Positions 37,076 to 45,607 of a stretch of 64,000 bases of DNA are shown here, piece after piece (within the stretch, counting starts at the first letter, position 1; every line of letters begins with the position of its first letter). The notes under the pieces were generated by a model that saw nothing but the letters and a program-made list of their open reading frames with translations, was not told the DNA's origin and made no database searches. Made by a program: the position numbers and the translations under genes. Origin of the DNA: Caulobacteraceae bacterium. Lineage in GTDB: Bacteria > Pseudomonadota > Alphaproteobacteria > Caulobacterales > Caulobacteraceae. The stretch spans positions 639,395 to 703,394 of the forward strand of contig JAUJMO010000001.1 in assembly GCA_030446805.1 (NCBI GenBank), written 5' to 3'.

Positions 37076-38410
37076 TTACTTGACCTGCTTACCGTGCTTG
37101 ATAACGAGGTCCACACGCTGAAGCAGCGTGATGTGCTTCAGCACGTCGCCTTGGACGGCGATGATGTCCGCATACTTGCCTTCGGCGATAGTGCCGTAAT
37201 CCCGCTCAGCTTTCATCGCTACTGCGGGCCAGTAGGTGGCAGCGCGGATTGCATCCATCGGAGGCACTCCGAGTTGGTTCACCCAGACATCAAGCTCGTT
37301 CCATGTGCTGCCACTGTGAAACTTCATCGGAATGCCTGAGTCGGTACCGATCAGAAGCAGGGCCCCGCTCTCGCGGAGCTGTTGGAACTTGCGTTTGAGC
37401 GTCGGCCAGCGCTGGGGCGTCTGCTGGAAGTAGCTGATGCGTTCCGGGTGGGCGAGCGATTGGCGTATGTCGGCGATGATCGCCGGCGGGAGGCCTTCGT
37501 GCCATGCCGTTCCGTCGATGAACTCGTGGTTCCTCACCGTGTGCGGGAAGTTGTACAGCCCCTCAATCGTAGGCGTCCAGAAAATCGGACCCGCGGACAT
37601 GTTTGCGGTGCGCTCCTTGAGCGCAGCCATGACATCCTCAGGATACTCGGGAGCGGCGCCGAGGCCGGTATGTTCGAAGCCGTCGACGCCAGCCTTGAGC
37701 GCGCGGCGGATTTCTTCCGGCCGATGCGCGTGGGCGATGACCGGCTTGCCGTGCTTGTGCGCCTCGTCGACGATGGCGTCGATCTCCGCCTCGCTCATCT
37801 GGTCCTGGTCAATGAGCTTGATCACGTCCACGCCAGCCAGCGCGATGCGACGCACCTTGGCGCGAGCGTCGGCCGGTGAGTCCACACCCCAGCGAAAGGC
37901 CTCGGTGCCAGGGTAAGGCTTCTTCTGAATGAATGGTCCAGAGACGAACAATGTCGGACCCGGTATGCGCCCGCTCCGGATGGCCTCGCGGACAGCAATG
38001 CTGTCTTCCAGCGGCGCACCGAGATCGCGCGCGCCGGTGACGCCCGCCAGCAGAAGCTGCTTTGCGGAGGCCGGCATGATCACGTCGCGTAGCTGGCCGA
38101 GATAGGTCCGGTCCCAATGGCCGTAGTCCGCATGTCCGTTGATCATCAGATGAACATGCATGTCCCAGAGACCCGGAAGGACCGTCATGCCTTCGGTCGA
38201 AATCCGCTTCGCGTCAGCGGGGATGGCGAGCGTGCCCACGGTCCCGACGGCGGTGATCCGCTCGCCATCGATAAGGATTACGCTGTTGCGGAGCGGCTCA
38301 CGAAGCGTTCCGTCGACCAGAGTGCCGCCAACCAGCGCGGTGCGTTCGGCGGAATGGGCCGCGTCCACTCCAAGGAGGATGGCAAGGACGATCAGAAGGG
38401 ATCGAAGCAC
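37076..38410 (-). CDS. exported amidohydrolase (imidazolonepropionase/prolidase-like)
   Basis: A 444-residue metal-dependent hydrolase with a signal peptide (LLIVLAILLGVDAAHSAE). It has the metal motif MHVHL near 84-88, the likely carboxylated Lys in GVDVIKLIDQDQ, His in VIAHAHRPEE and GFEHTGLG, and the catalytic Asp in IGTDSGIPMKF. The C-terminal strand segment AEGKYADIIAVQGDVL is typical. Related enzymes (Xaa-Pro and Xaa-Arg/Lys dipeptidases of the Sgx9260 type) cleave dipeptides or N-acyl amino acids. Substrate unassigned. It lies between IS6 remnants, in keeping with an acquired gene. Confidence 0.85.
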   Translation of the reverse strand: MLRSLLIVLAILLGVDAAHSAERTALVGGTLVDGTLREPLRNSVILIDGERITAVGTVGTLAIPADAKRISTEGMTVLPGLWDMHVHLMINGHADYGHWDRTYLGQLRDVIMPASAKQLLLAGVTGARDLGAPLEDSIAVREAIRSGRIPGPTLFVSGPFIQKKPYPGTEAFRWGVDSPADARAKVRRIALAGVDVIKLIDQDQMSEAEIDAIVDEAHKHGKPVIAHAHRPEEIRRALKAGVDGFEHTGLGAAPEYPEDVMAALKERTANMSAGPIFWTPTIEGLYNFPHTVRNHEFIDGTAWHEGLPPAIIADIRQSLAHPERISYFQQTPQRWPTLKRKFQQLRESGALLLIGTDSGIPMKFHSGSTWNELDVWVNQLGVPPMDAIRAATYWPAVAMKAERDYGTIAEGKYADIIAVQGDVLKHITLLQRVDLVIKHGKQVK

Positions 38411-38468
38411 GAGGCCTCCCGGATGAGTTTCCGATAGCTAGCAAGACCGCCTCACAGCGGCAATCGCT

Positions 38469-38700
38469 CAGGTGTCGTTAGGTAAACGCGCCTCGGGCTC
38501 AGAGGCCTGCCCCAGTGCTGAAGTCAGGCGGTCGCGGTGGCCTCCGCCTACTCTGGCGCGCCTCAGCGCTGGAACGGCGGGGGTGGGTCTGCGGATCGGG
38601 TGAGGCTGTATGTTGAAGGTGTTGTAGACGGCTGCGCGGGTGGTGAGGAATCCCTGGGCTGAACCCTGCGACTTGAACCGCTGCATCTTTCGCTGCCGGG
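38469..38700 (-). mobile_element. IS6-family remnant (C-terminal end)
   Basis: Matches 36159-36380 closely: outer end with GGTAAACGCGC, then the C-terminal coding part (KMQRFKSQGSAQGFLTT, AVYNTFNIQPHPIRRPT). The rest of the element is missing. Confidence 0.75.
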
Positions 38701-38925
38701 CACTGTCCGAGCTACTTTTGACTACGCCGGTACGTGGGGTCGACGTCTGCAGTCGCCGCAACGGCGCATCCGTGGCGAGGGTCCGCCGCTGCTAGCCGCC
38801 GCGCGATCGACGCTAGCGGAGCACCGTCGGACGTTCGGAGCGGCCAAGCTCGCGGACGACGCGCCGCCGTCGCAGCGGTTGCCGGTCGAGTTTCATGACC
38901 AGGATCGACCAGATCGGCGCCGTCA

Positions 38926-38975
38926 GACTAACTCAGCGCGCGCTAGTTCGAGCCTAGGTTCACGGGCCGTAGCTG
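38926..38975 (+). repeat. short interspersed repeat, family 2, copy 1
   Basis: Contains CTAGTTCGAGCCTAGGTTCA and GGGCCGTAGCTG. It aligns over about 50 bases with 43976-44030 in the same orientation, with scattered substitutions and one gap. Confidence 0.65.
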
Positions 38976-39061
38976 CCTCCTCGCGCCCGCGTCGCCCTTT
39001 GCGATCACTTAGCCATGCCCTCCCGAACCGCCCGGAGTGAGCACAACGACCGCCCCGTAGA

Positions 39062-39078
39062 TTGCTCTGAGAACGCCC
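39062..39078 (+). repeat. short interspersed repeat, family 1, copy D
   Basis: TTGCTCTGAGAACGCCC, one mismatch to the family 1 core. Confidence 0.6.
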
Positions 39079-39179
39079 GCGCATGAGGCGGGGCGCTAGC
39101 CCCGGGCTCATACCCGCCGTTGAGCAACCGTTCCGACACTTCAACTCCTCGCCCGAGCCCATCCGGACTCGTGCGATGA

Positions 39180-39330
39180 TGTAAAGTGAAGGGGCCCGCT
39201 GTCGCTCCGGAATGTCGAGGACCTGCTGTCCGAGCTTGGCATCGACATCCGCCATGGGACGATGCGTTCTGGCGGAACCGCTTCGGTCCGATGTACGCCG
39301 AAAATCCGCAGAAGAGAGCTGATCGGATAC
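39180..39330 (+). mobile_element. N-terminal remnant of a second type of IS6-family transposase
   Basis: Reads GPLSLRNVEDLLSELGIDIR in one frame and FWRNRFGPMYAENPQKRAD in the next, matching the start of IS6-family transposases (LSxRDVEdLLxERGI..ETVRxWxxRFGP). It lies on the opposite strand to, and differs in sequence from, the other IS6 pieces nearby. Frameshifted and truncated. Confidence 0.65.
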
Positions 39331-39360
39331 AAGCGCACACCCGGTGAGCGCCTCGGCGCG

Positions 39361-39654
39361 TCAGTGCCGGCGGCCGACGATCATCCTCAGCGGGCCATAT
39401 TCCTCGGCATGGACGGTGCCGCGATGGACGCAGACCTTGTCTCCGGGTCCGAAGCGGTGGACCGCCGACTTCTCCACTTCGGTCAGCCTGAACTCGCCCT
39501 CCAAGATGTAGAGGCAGACATCATAATCGTGCTGGTGCGGCTCGCTCATTCCCGAGGCATAATCCTTAGCCGCCGCTTCAAAGCCATCCCGGGCCATTTC
39601 CTCGATCATTTGATCTTCCGGAGTCCCCGGCTCGTGGGTTGTAGCGACGGACAT
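39361..39654 (-). CDS. small cupin-fold protein
   Basis: A 97-residue single-domain cupin. The first conserved box has HQHDYDVCLYILEGEFRLTE (His-x-His, Glu, Gly) and the second is FGPGDKVCVHRGTVHAEEYG. These would bind a divalent metal in a small beta-barrel. GAGG precedes the ATG (MSVATTHEPGT). A stretch of mobile-element debris lies downstream. The substrate or signalling role is unknown. Confidence 0.75.
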   Translation of the reverse strand: MSVATTHEPGTPEDQMIEEMARDGFEAAAKDYASGMSEPHQHDYDVCLYILEGEFRLTEVEKSAVHRFGPGDKVCVHRGTVHAEEYGPLRMIVGRRH

Positions 39655-39995
39655 GCGAACCTCGTGAAGTCGGAAGCGGCTCGGATGCGCCCGTGGCGAT
39701 GGATGCGCAAGGCTCCTCCCGACGTACACGCCGTAGGAACGGGCGACCACGCTCTCCACCCGCGCGCCTAATCTGCATTCCCGTAAGTCACCCGAGGATG
39801 CGTGCGGGCGTAAGTGCACGAGCGGTTCGCATCTGACTCTCACCCTCGGGAGTTGTGGGAAGCACGCCGCCCACCATCAGAGCGCCCCCTTTTCCCTCAG
39901 GAACATTGGGACGAACTCGACCGCTTCAGTCAGGATCACTGGCGCGACATCGCCAGGGCCGCCCTAGCTTCCCGGCCCGCGAACCCGTCGAGCGG

Positions 39996-41273
39996 TCAGA
40001 GCCTCGATGACGAGGTCCGCGCAGCGGCTGCAAGCGCCTCCAGCGTGCGTTCAACATCGAAACGCGAGGTGTAGTGGGCGAGGCCCAGCCGGATCACCCC
40101 GTGCTGGTTGATCCCCAGTGTGTGTGCGGCCTCGTGTGCGTAGAAGCTGCCGGCCCACCCGAAGATGTTCTTGTCCGCGAGCTCAGCCACGACCTCCCGA
40201 GCGGACCGGTCCGGGAGGGTGAAGCTGAACGTCGCCACCCGGTCGGCCTGCTCGTTGTCGCCTCGCAGGCCATACAGCTGCAGGCCGGGGATCGTGGCCA
40301 GCCCGTCCAAGAACAACCGCGTCAGCTCAAGCTCGTAAGCCGACGCGGCGGCCCAGCCGCACCGCAGCCGGTCGCGAAGGGTGGCGCTCGGATCAGCTCC
40401 GCCGAACGCCTCACCCAGCCAAGCGATATGCTCAATGGCCGCCGTCGTGCCCGCCTGCGCCTCGAACGAGGGCGTGCCCGGCGAGAAGCGCCAAGGCATC
40501 TCGTCCGACGAGGGACGAACCTTAAGCGGCGTCAGCCGCGCCAGGAGCTCACGCCGGATATAAAGGGCGGCGGCATGGGGGCCGAAGAACTTGTAAGCGG
40601 AGCAGGCGAAAAGATCGCAGCCGAGGGCCTGCACATCGATGAGCATGTGCGGCGTCGACTGGACACCGTCGACCGCGGTGATCGCGCCGACCCGTTTCGC
40701 AGCCGTGATGATGGCCGCGACGTCGTTGATCGTTCCGAGCAGGTTGCTGGCATGGTTGCAGGCCACCAATCGGGTTCGTGGCCCGATGAGGTCGTCGAGG
40801 TCCTCGTATCTGTAGCGGAAGCTCTCGGTATCGAAGTCCAACCACTTGACCGTTACGCCCCGTTCCTCAGCGGCGATCAACCAGGGCGCAACGTTGGCGT
40901 CGTGATCCATGCGCGTGAGAACGATCTCGTCACCCGCCCTCCAGTCTCGCGAGAGGATGCGCGAGAAGCTGAAGAGCAGGGAGGTAGAGTTCAGCCCGAA
41001 AACGATCTCATCGGGGCCCGAGGCGCCGAGGAGGTCAGCCACCGCCGCGTGAGCCTGGGCGAGTAGGGCGTCTGCGGCCCGGGAGGTCCGGAACGCGCCG
41101 CCGGCGTTCGCTGCGGCTTCGACCATGGCCTGTTGCGTGGCGCTGATGACTCGACCGGCCACCTGGGTGCCGGCTGGAGCATCCAGGTAGGAACGCGGCA
41201 GCCCGCGGTCGTTCAACGCCAAGGCTGGAAAGGCCGCTCGGACAGCGTCGGCGTCCCAAGTGGTCGAGGTCAA
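39996..41273 (-). CDS. class V aminotransferase, cysteine desulfurase-like (VC1184 subfamily)
   Basis: A 425-residue PLP enzyme. It shows RSYLDAPAGTQVAGRVISA, RMDHDANVAPWL, CNHASNLLGTINDV, DGVQSTPHMLIDVQALGCD, and the Schiff-base Lys in FACSAYKFFGPHAA. This matches the cysteine-desulfurase-like subgroup typified by VC1184, which does not carry an obvious mobile catalytic Cys loop, so true desulfurase activity is uncertain; selenocysteine lyase or another C-S/C-N lyase role is possible. No SUF/ISC genes are near. It sits within the hydrolase region, where it could act on an amino acid released from peptides (inference). Confidence 0.82.
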   Translation of the reverse strand: MTSTTWDADAVRAAFPALALNDRGLPRSYLDAPAGTQVAGRVISATQQAMVEAAANAGGAFRTSRAADALLAQAHAAVADLLGASGPDEIVFGLNSTSLLFSFSRILSRDWRAGDEIVLTRMDHDANVAPWLIAAEERGVTVKWLDFDTESFRYRYEDLDDLIGPRTRLVACNHASNLLGTINDVAAIITAAKRVGAITAVDGVQSTPHMLIDVQALGCDLFACSAYKFFGPHAAALYIRRELLARLTPLKVRPSSDEMPWRFSPGTPSFEAQAGTTAAIEHIAWLGEAFGGADPSATLRDRLRCGWAAASAYELELTRLFLDGLATIPGLQLYGLRGDNEQADRVATFSFTLPDRSAREVVAELADKNIFGWAGSFYAHEAAHTLGINQHGVIRLGLAHYTSRFDVERTLEALAAAARTSSSRL

Positions 41274-41451
41274 CCGCCCCCTCCCGCGCTGGACGTCCGG
41301 GCGGGCGTTCCTGTGGGTGCATGGGTCACCTGATTGGCCCCCTCGGGCTGGCGAGCTGGATCATCCGCGCAAAAGCATCGCCACCTTAACTGGCGGCCGG
41401 TCAAAGGGCTCCCTCCCCCGCAGCTTCAGGCCGCAGTTTTCACCCACCCCG

Positions 41452-41650
41452 CGGCTGCCTCGGCGCCGAAGCGCCGCAGGGTGGCCCGTTCATCAGGTGA
41501 GGCTGAAGATACGGTGTTGTAGACGACTGCGTGGGGGAGAGGAACTTCTGGGCTGAGCCTGGGGACTCGAACCCGTGCCGCCATCGATTGCTCTGACAAC
41601 GCCCTTCAACCAGAAGCGTCACCCCACCAGCCGAGAGCCTGACAGCACCC
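41452..41650 (-). mobile_element. IS6-family remnant with internal deletion
   Basis: The left part aligns with the transposase C-terminal region at 36255-36360 (SPGSAQKFLSP). The right end carries TGACAGCACC (41641-41650), the IS6 outer end. Between them lies a copy of interspersed repeat family 1. Mostly deleted. The 41274-41451 flank has no recognisable gene. Confidence 0.6.
41588..41604 (+). repeat. short interspersed repeat, family 1, copy C
   Basis: Exact TTGCTCTGACAACGCCC core, followed by TTCAACCAG, which also resembles copy A (TCAAACCAG). Confidence 0.65.
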
Positions 41651-41743
41651 ACGCAGCGGCGATGCTCGTTGATCCGAGGCGCCCTGGCGGCCTACATCGA
41701 TCCCAGCACTGGCCGAAGCGCCAGCATTTGGGAGCTTAGGACG

Positions 41744-43957
41744 ATGCCGTCGTGGGATACCGCCACCGCCGCCGATCCCACACGCAAGCGCGCGCTGCAT
41801 CGGCTGCCCCCGCTCCTCCTCCTCCTCCTGACAAGCTGCGCCTCGCTCGGCGCTCCCTCTCAGAGCGAGACCTCGGCGAACCAGGCGCGCAGGGTGACGA
41901 TCACGCGCGATGATTGGGGCATCGCCCACGTGCGCGGCAGAACCGACGCCGACGCGGTGTTCGGCATGATCTACGCGCAAGCCGAAGACGACTTCAACCG
42001 CATCGAAACCAACTATCTGAACGCGCTCGGACGGCTGGCGGAAGCCGAGGGCGAGACAGCGATCTGGCGAGACCTGCGCGCCAAGCTCTATGTCCAGCCG
42101 GCGGATCTGAAGGCCCGCTATGCAGCTAGCCCCGACTGGCTGAAGCGCTTGATGGATGCCTGGGCGGGCGGACTGAATCACTACCTCGCCACCCATCCTC
42201 ACGTGCAGCCGCGCGTGATCAGGCAGTTCGAGCCCTGGATGGCTCTGAGCTTCACAGAAGGAAGCATCGGCGGGGACATCGAACGCATCTCGTTGCCCGA
42301 GTTGGAGGCGTTCTATTCCGAGTCGGGTTCCGCACTGGCGGCCGCAGGCGAGGATCGCGAGCCCAGGGGATCAAACGGCTTCGCCATCGCCCCATCAAGG
42401 ACCCGGGATGGGAAAGCGCTGCTGCTGATCAATCCGCATACGAGCTTCTTCTTCCGCTCCGAACTTCAGATGACGAGCGACGAGGGACTGAACGCCTACG
42501 GGGCCGCCACCTGGGGCCAGTTCTTCATCTACCAGGGATTCAATGAGCGCGTGGGCTGGATGCACACTTCGAGCGGCGTCGATGTGGTCGACGAGTTCCT
42601 CGAAACGGTGATCGAAAGGAACGGCCGCCTGTTCTATCGATACGGCGGCCAGGAACGGCCCGTCGCCGTCACCCAGGTCACGGTGGCCTATCGCCGCCCC
42701 GACGGATCGCTGGCGAACCGCACCTTTGACACCTACCGCACGCACCACGGCCCCATCGTGCGGGCCCAGGGCGGCAAGTGGGTCGCCTTCGCCATGATGA
42801 ACAAGCCGGTCGAGGGGCTGCAGCAATCCTATCTCCGAACGAAGGCGCGCGATTATGCGTCTTTCATGGACGTGGCCGAGCTGAAGGCGAACTCATCCAA
42901 CAACACCATCCTGGCCGACGCATCCGGCAACATCGCTTATCTGCATCCGCAGTTCATCCCCGTGCGGGATGATCGCTTCGACTACTCCAAACCGGTGGAC
43001 GGCAGCGACCCGGCCACGGATTGGCGGGGGCTCCACAAGCTCACCCAGGCGCCGCACCTGCTCAATCCTCCCAATGGCTGGATACAGAACACCAACAACT
43101 GGCCGTACTCGGCTGCAGGAGCCTACAGCCCCAAGGCCCAGAACTTTCCCCGTTATATGGACACGTTCGGCGAGAACCCGCGCGGCGTCCATGCGCTGAG
43201 GGTGCTGAGCGGCCGGGCGGACTTCACCCTCGAGACGCTGAGGGACGCCGCCTACGATCCCTTCCTACCCGCTTTCGCGCAGCTGGTTCCTGGGCTGACG
43301 CAAGCTCATGCCCGGCTGGCCGCCTCCGATCCGTTGAAGGCGCGGCTCGCGGAGCCCGTCGCGCTGCTGAAGGGTTGGGACCACCGCTGGGGCGTCGACT
43401 CCGTGCCCACTTCGCTCGCGGTCTTCTGGGGAGAGGAGCTCCTGGCCCAGACACCGCAGAATGTCGCGCGCACGCCGCTGTCCGACTTCATAAACCACCT
43501 GGACCAGCTCAGCCCCGGGCGAAAGCTGCGAGCGCTGGACGCCGCGGTGAGCCGGCTCGACGACGACTTCGGCAGCTGGCGCACGCCTTGGGGCGAAATC
43601 AACCGTTTCCAGCGGCTGACGGGCGATCCGGTTCAGGCCTTTTCCGACTCGGCTCCGAGCATCCCGGTTGGTTTCACCTCCGGCGCCTGGGGATCGCTCG
43701 CCTCCTTCGGCGCGCGTCGCTATCCGGGAACCAAGCGCTTCTACGGAACGAGCGGCAACAGCTTCGTGGCCGTCGTCGAGTTCGGGCGGAGGGTGCGGGC
43801 GCGCGCCGTCACGGCAGGCGGCGAGAGCGGCGACCCGGCCTCTCCTCATTTCAATGACCAGGCGGAACGCTACGCAACCGGCGCCTTGCGCGACGTGTAC
43901 TTCTATCCAGCCGAGATCTCAGCCCACGCCGACAGAACTTACCGGCCGGGCAGATAG
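41744..43957 (+). CDS. exported penicillin acylase-family N-terminal nucleophile hydrolase
   Basis: A 737-residue member of the penicillin amidase/acyl-homoserine-lactone acylase family. It has a lipoprotein-like signal (LHRLPPLLLLLLTSCASLG), the alpha-chain motif TITRDDWGIAHVRGRTDADA and FGMIYAQAEDDFNRIETNYL. The autoprocessing Ser210 lies in PRGSNGFAIAPSRT, where the mature beta chain would begin, followed by LLINPHTSFFF and GRVGW-like NERVGWMHTSSG. The C-terminus has GINRFQRL-like GEINRFQRLTG and PGTKRFYGTSGNSFVAVVEF. Substrates in the family are N-acyl amides (penicillins, N-acyl homoserine lactones, N-acyl amino acids, aculeacin). Which is used here cannot be told. AGGA precedes the ATG. 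Confidence 0.9.
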   Translation: MPSWDTATAADPTRKRALHRLPPLLLLLLTSCASLGAPSQSETSANQARRVTITRDDWGIAHVRGRTDADAVFGMIYAQAEDDFNRIETNYLNALGRLAEAEGETAIWRDLRAKLYVQPADLKARYAASPDWLKRLMDAWAGGLNHYLATHPHVQPRVIRQFEPWMALSFTEGSIGGDIERISLPELEAFYSESGSALAAAGEDREPRGSNGFAIAPSRTRDGKALLLINPHTSFFFRSELQMTSDEGLNAYGAATWGQFFIYQGFNERVGWMHTSSGVDVVDEFLETVIERNGRLFYRYGGQERPVAVTQVTVAYRRPDGSLANRTFDTYRTHHGPIVRAQGGKWVAFAMMNKPVEGLQQSYLRTKARDYASFMDVAELKANSSNNTILADASGNIAYLHPQFIPVRDDRFDYSKPVDGSDPATDWRGLHKLTQAPHLLNPPNGWIQNTNNWPYSAAGAYSPKAQNFPRYMDTFGENPRGVHALRVLSGRADFTLETLRDAAYDPFLPAFAQLVPGLTQAHARLAASDPLKARLAEPVALLKGWDHRWGVDSVPTSLAVFWGEELLAQTPQNVARTPLSDFINHLDQLSPGRKLRALDAAVSRLDDDFGSWRTPWGEINRFQRLTGDPVQAFSDSAPSIPVGFTSGAWGSLASFGARRYPGTKRFYGTSGNSFVAVVEFGRRVRARAVTAGGESGDPASPHFNDQAERYATGALRDVYFYPAEISAHADRTYRPGR

Positions 43958-43975
43958 GAGCTTGGAGAGCCTTGT

Positions 43976-44030
43976 CGAACTAACCCAGCGATAGCGAGTT
44001 CGCGCCCAGGTTCACGGCCGTAGCTGGCTG
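43976..44030 (+). repeat. short interspersed repeat, family 2, copy 2
   Basis: Contains AGCGAGTTCGCGCCCAGG and TTCACGGCCGTAGCTGG, in alignment with 38926-38975. It lies directly after the penicillin-acylase-family gene. Confidence 0.65.
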
Positions 44031-44110
44031 CTCAAAGCCCTCATCTGGCGCTCGCGACCCGTTGGCCCCCGCTTTGCTCGGCTGGGTCAGATACCAACGG
44101 GAGCTGTCCC

Positions 44111-44929
44111 ATGTCCGGACACTTGAAGCGTCTTCTTCCTATTCTAGCGGGCGGGGCGCTTCTGGCGTTCGGCCCGGCGGCGTTCGCCGACTGCGAACCG
44201 GTTTGCAAGCCGGGCGCGCACAAACCGCAGCCGCCGAAACCCAAGCCTCCGATGCCCAAGCCGCAGCAACCGACGCCGCCGGCGAACAATTTCAACGTCA
44301 ACGTCAATGTTCACGCCAACGCCACGGCCATCTCGACCGCGAACGCCACCGCCAACGCCGCCTCCAATGGCGGGTCGGACGGGGACACCTTCTTCTTCGG
44401 CGGCGGCGGCTCCAACATCATCGCCACCCCGGGTTTCCCCGTGATCCAGCGCTTGAACGTGCAGGGCGACACCGTCCGAACCGCGATCAAGGAAAAGCGC
44501 ACCGTGCATAAGCAGGTCGTGGTTCAGGCCTTCTGCCTTGACGACCGCAGCGTCCCGCACCCCGCCTCGCGGCTGAACCCCGATGTGGAGATCGGCGAAA
44601 CCTTCAAGGGCGAGCTGTTCCGCTGCATCGCCGGCACCCGCCTGCAGGCCACCTACGCCGACTACATGGGCAGGGTGGGCTTCGACGGCGGCCAGACCAT
44701 GGATTGCGCCAAGGGCCAGGCCCTCTACCTCGAGGGCGGCGCGCTTAGCTGCCGCCAGCAGACCGCCCAGCGCAACTGCTTCGAGCGTTCCCTTCTGCGC
44801 CGTCACGGCGCCGGGGTGAAGATCTTCAAGATGACCAAGATCGAGGAGTACGCCTCCTTCAAGGAAGAAGTGATCGCCAGCCAGAGCGAGATCGCCCTGG
44901 ACGGCGGCGTGGGCGGCTTCGTCCACTAA
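44111..44929 (+). CDS. secreted Cys-containing protein with Pro/Lys and Asn/Ala repeats
   Basis: A 272-residue protein with a signal peptide (LLPILAGGALLAFGPAAFAD). A Pro/Lys tract follows (KPQPPKPKPPMPKPQQPTPP), then a beta-type alternating segment NNFNVNVNVHANATAISTAN, an Ala/Asn segment and a Gly patch. The C-terminal 140 residues contain six Cys (AFCLDDRSV, LFRCIAGT, MDCAKGQALY, LSCRQQTAQRNCFERSLLRR), suggesting a disulfide-bonded extracellular or periplasmic domain. It is single, with an intrinsic terminator downstream. Its family is unknown to me; the alternating Asn-Val repeat resembles surface or adhesive proteins, but that is only a compositional remark. Confidence 0.7.
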   Translation: MSGHLKRLLPILAGGALLAFGPAAFADCEPVCKPGAHKPQPPKPKPPMPKPQQPTPPANNFNVNVNVHANATAISTANATANAASNGGSDGDTFFFGGGGSNIIATPGFPVIQRLNVQGDTVRTAIKEKRTVHKQVVVQAFCLDDRSVPHPASRLNPDVEIGETFKGELFRCIAGTRLQATYADYMGRVGFDGGQTMDCAKGQALYLEGGALSCRQQTAQRNCFERSLLRRHGAGVKIFKMTKIEEYASFKEEVIASQSEIALDGGVGGFVH

Positions 44930-45052
44930 GACCCGCTCCCACCAGGAACGCCGGAGACTTGGATCCTCTCCGGGGTACAGGCGCATTCGGTTTCGTCCGT
45001 GCGGAGGCGAGTACGAATGGGCCAGGGTGTCGCGTTCCGCGGCGTCCAACGA

Positions 45053-45090
45053 AAGAGGCCCCGGCGTCGCCGTCGGGGCCTCTCTTCTTA
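45053..45090 (+). terminator. intrinsic terminator
   Basis: GAGGCCCCG and CGGGGCCTC (9 bp) around a 10-base loop, followed by TCTTCTTA. It lies 123 bases past the secreted-protein stop. Confidence 0.75.
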
Positions 45091-45607
45091 CGCTGGCAAC
45101 CCACTCGCCGCTGGGACTTGGGCCTGACATGACGTCCGCCCGGGCTTAGGTCAGCACGCCTCCAAGAGACGCTCACCCCATCTTCCTGCGCCTAGTGGTG
45201 ACCGCCACCGTGCCGCCCGCCGCCGTGGTAGGCACGACGACGACGCTCACGACGGTCGTCGTGTCGGGTCCGGAATGGTCTCGTGGAACTCGTCGGGACC
45301 GTGACGATCCTCGTTTCATGCCGCCTCCCGAGTGGGAAGTCGGCAGCGCGAAGCCAGCGAAAATCGGGTTGCTCTGACAACGCCCGTCCGCGCTCTCTTG
45401 AACCCGGCGCGCTCACTTGGCGCGCTTTCGTGGCCACAGACGCATGGCGGCGCTCAGCCCGGCGGACAGTCTAGGGCCGCTGGCGCGAAATGCGTCGGCT
45501 TGGTCACAGACTACTTTACGGCTGAGCACTGGAGGCGCCGCGTCGACCGCGGTTTGGGCTCGACGCTCGCCGGCCGCTGTCGCAATGTCACCGGCGGGAG
45601 AACGCTG
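45091..45607. other. 517-base gap with a family 1 repeat
   Basis: No gene supported. A minus-strand frame at 45192-45437 ends in a His/Gly-rich tail (HGGGRHGGGHH) that could be the end of a lost gene. Repeat copy B lies inside it. The DUF885 promoter must be in the right part. Confidence 0.35.
45342..45385 (+). repeat. short interspersed repeat, family 1, copy B
   Basis: Core TTGCTCTGACAACGCCC at 45369-45385, preceded by GGCAGCGCGAAGCCAGCG. Matches copy A over its full length. Confidence 0.7.

Larger units (their letters stand above)
38701..39179. other. gap of about 480 bases made of repeat debris
   Basis: No gene could be supported. It holds one copy each of interspersed repeat families 1 and 2 (listed separately) in GC-rich sequence without conserved coding potential. 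Confidence 0.4.

Noticed and set aside
39814-40074. 86-residue plus-strand frame starting at a GTG
   Set aside because: No motif or clear ribosome-binding site, and its last third is antisense to the aminotransferase gene.
36993-45385. Family 1 repeats as integron attC sites
   Set aside because: TGACAACGCC recalls attC arms, but the RYYYAAC/GTTRRRY pairs are missing, genes between copies face both ways and no integrase is present.
45192-45437. Minus-strand frame ending in a His/Gly-rich tail
   Set aside because: The tail could be the end of a lost gene, but the N-terminal half runs through an interspersed repeat and has no signal or start site.
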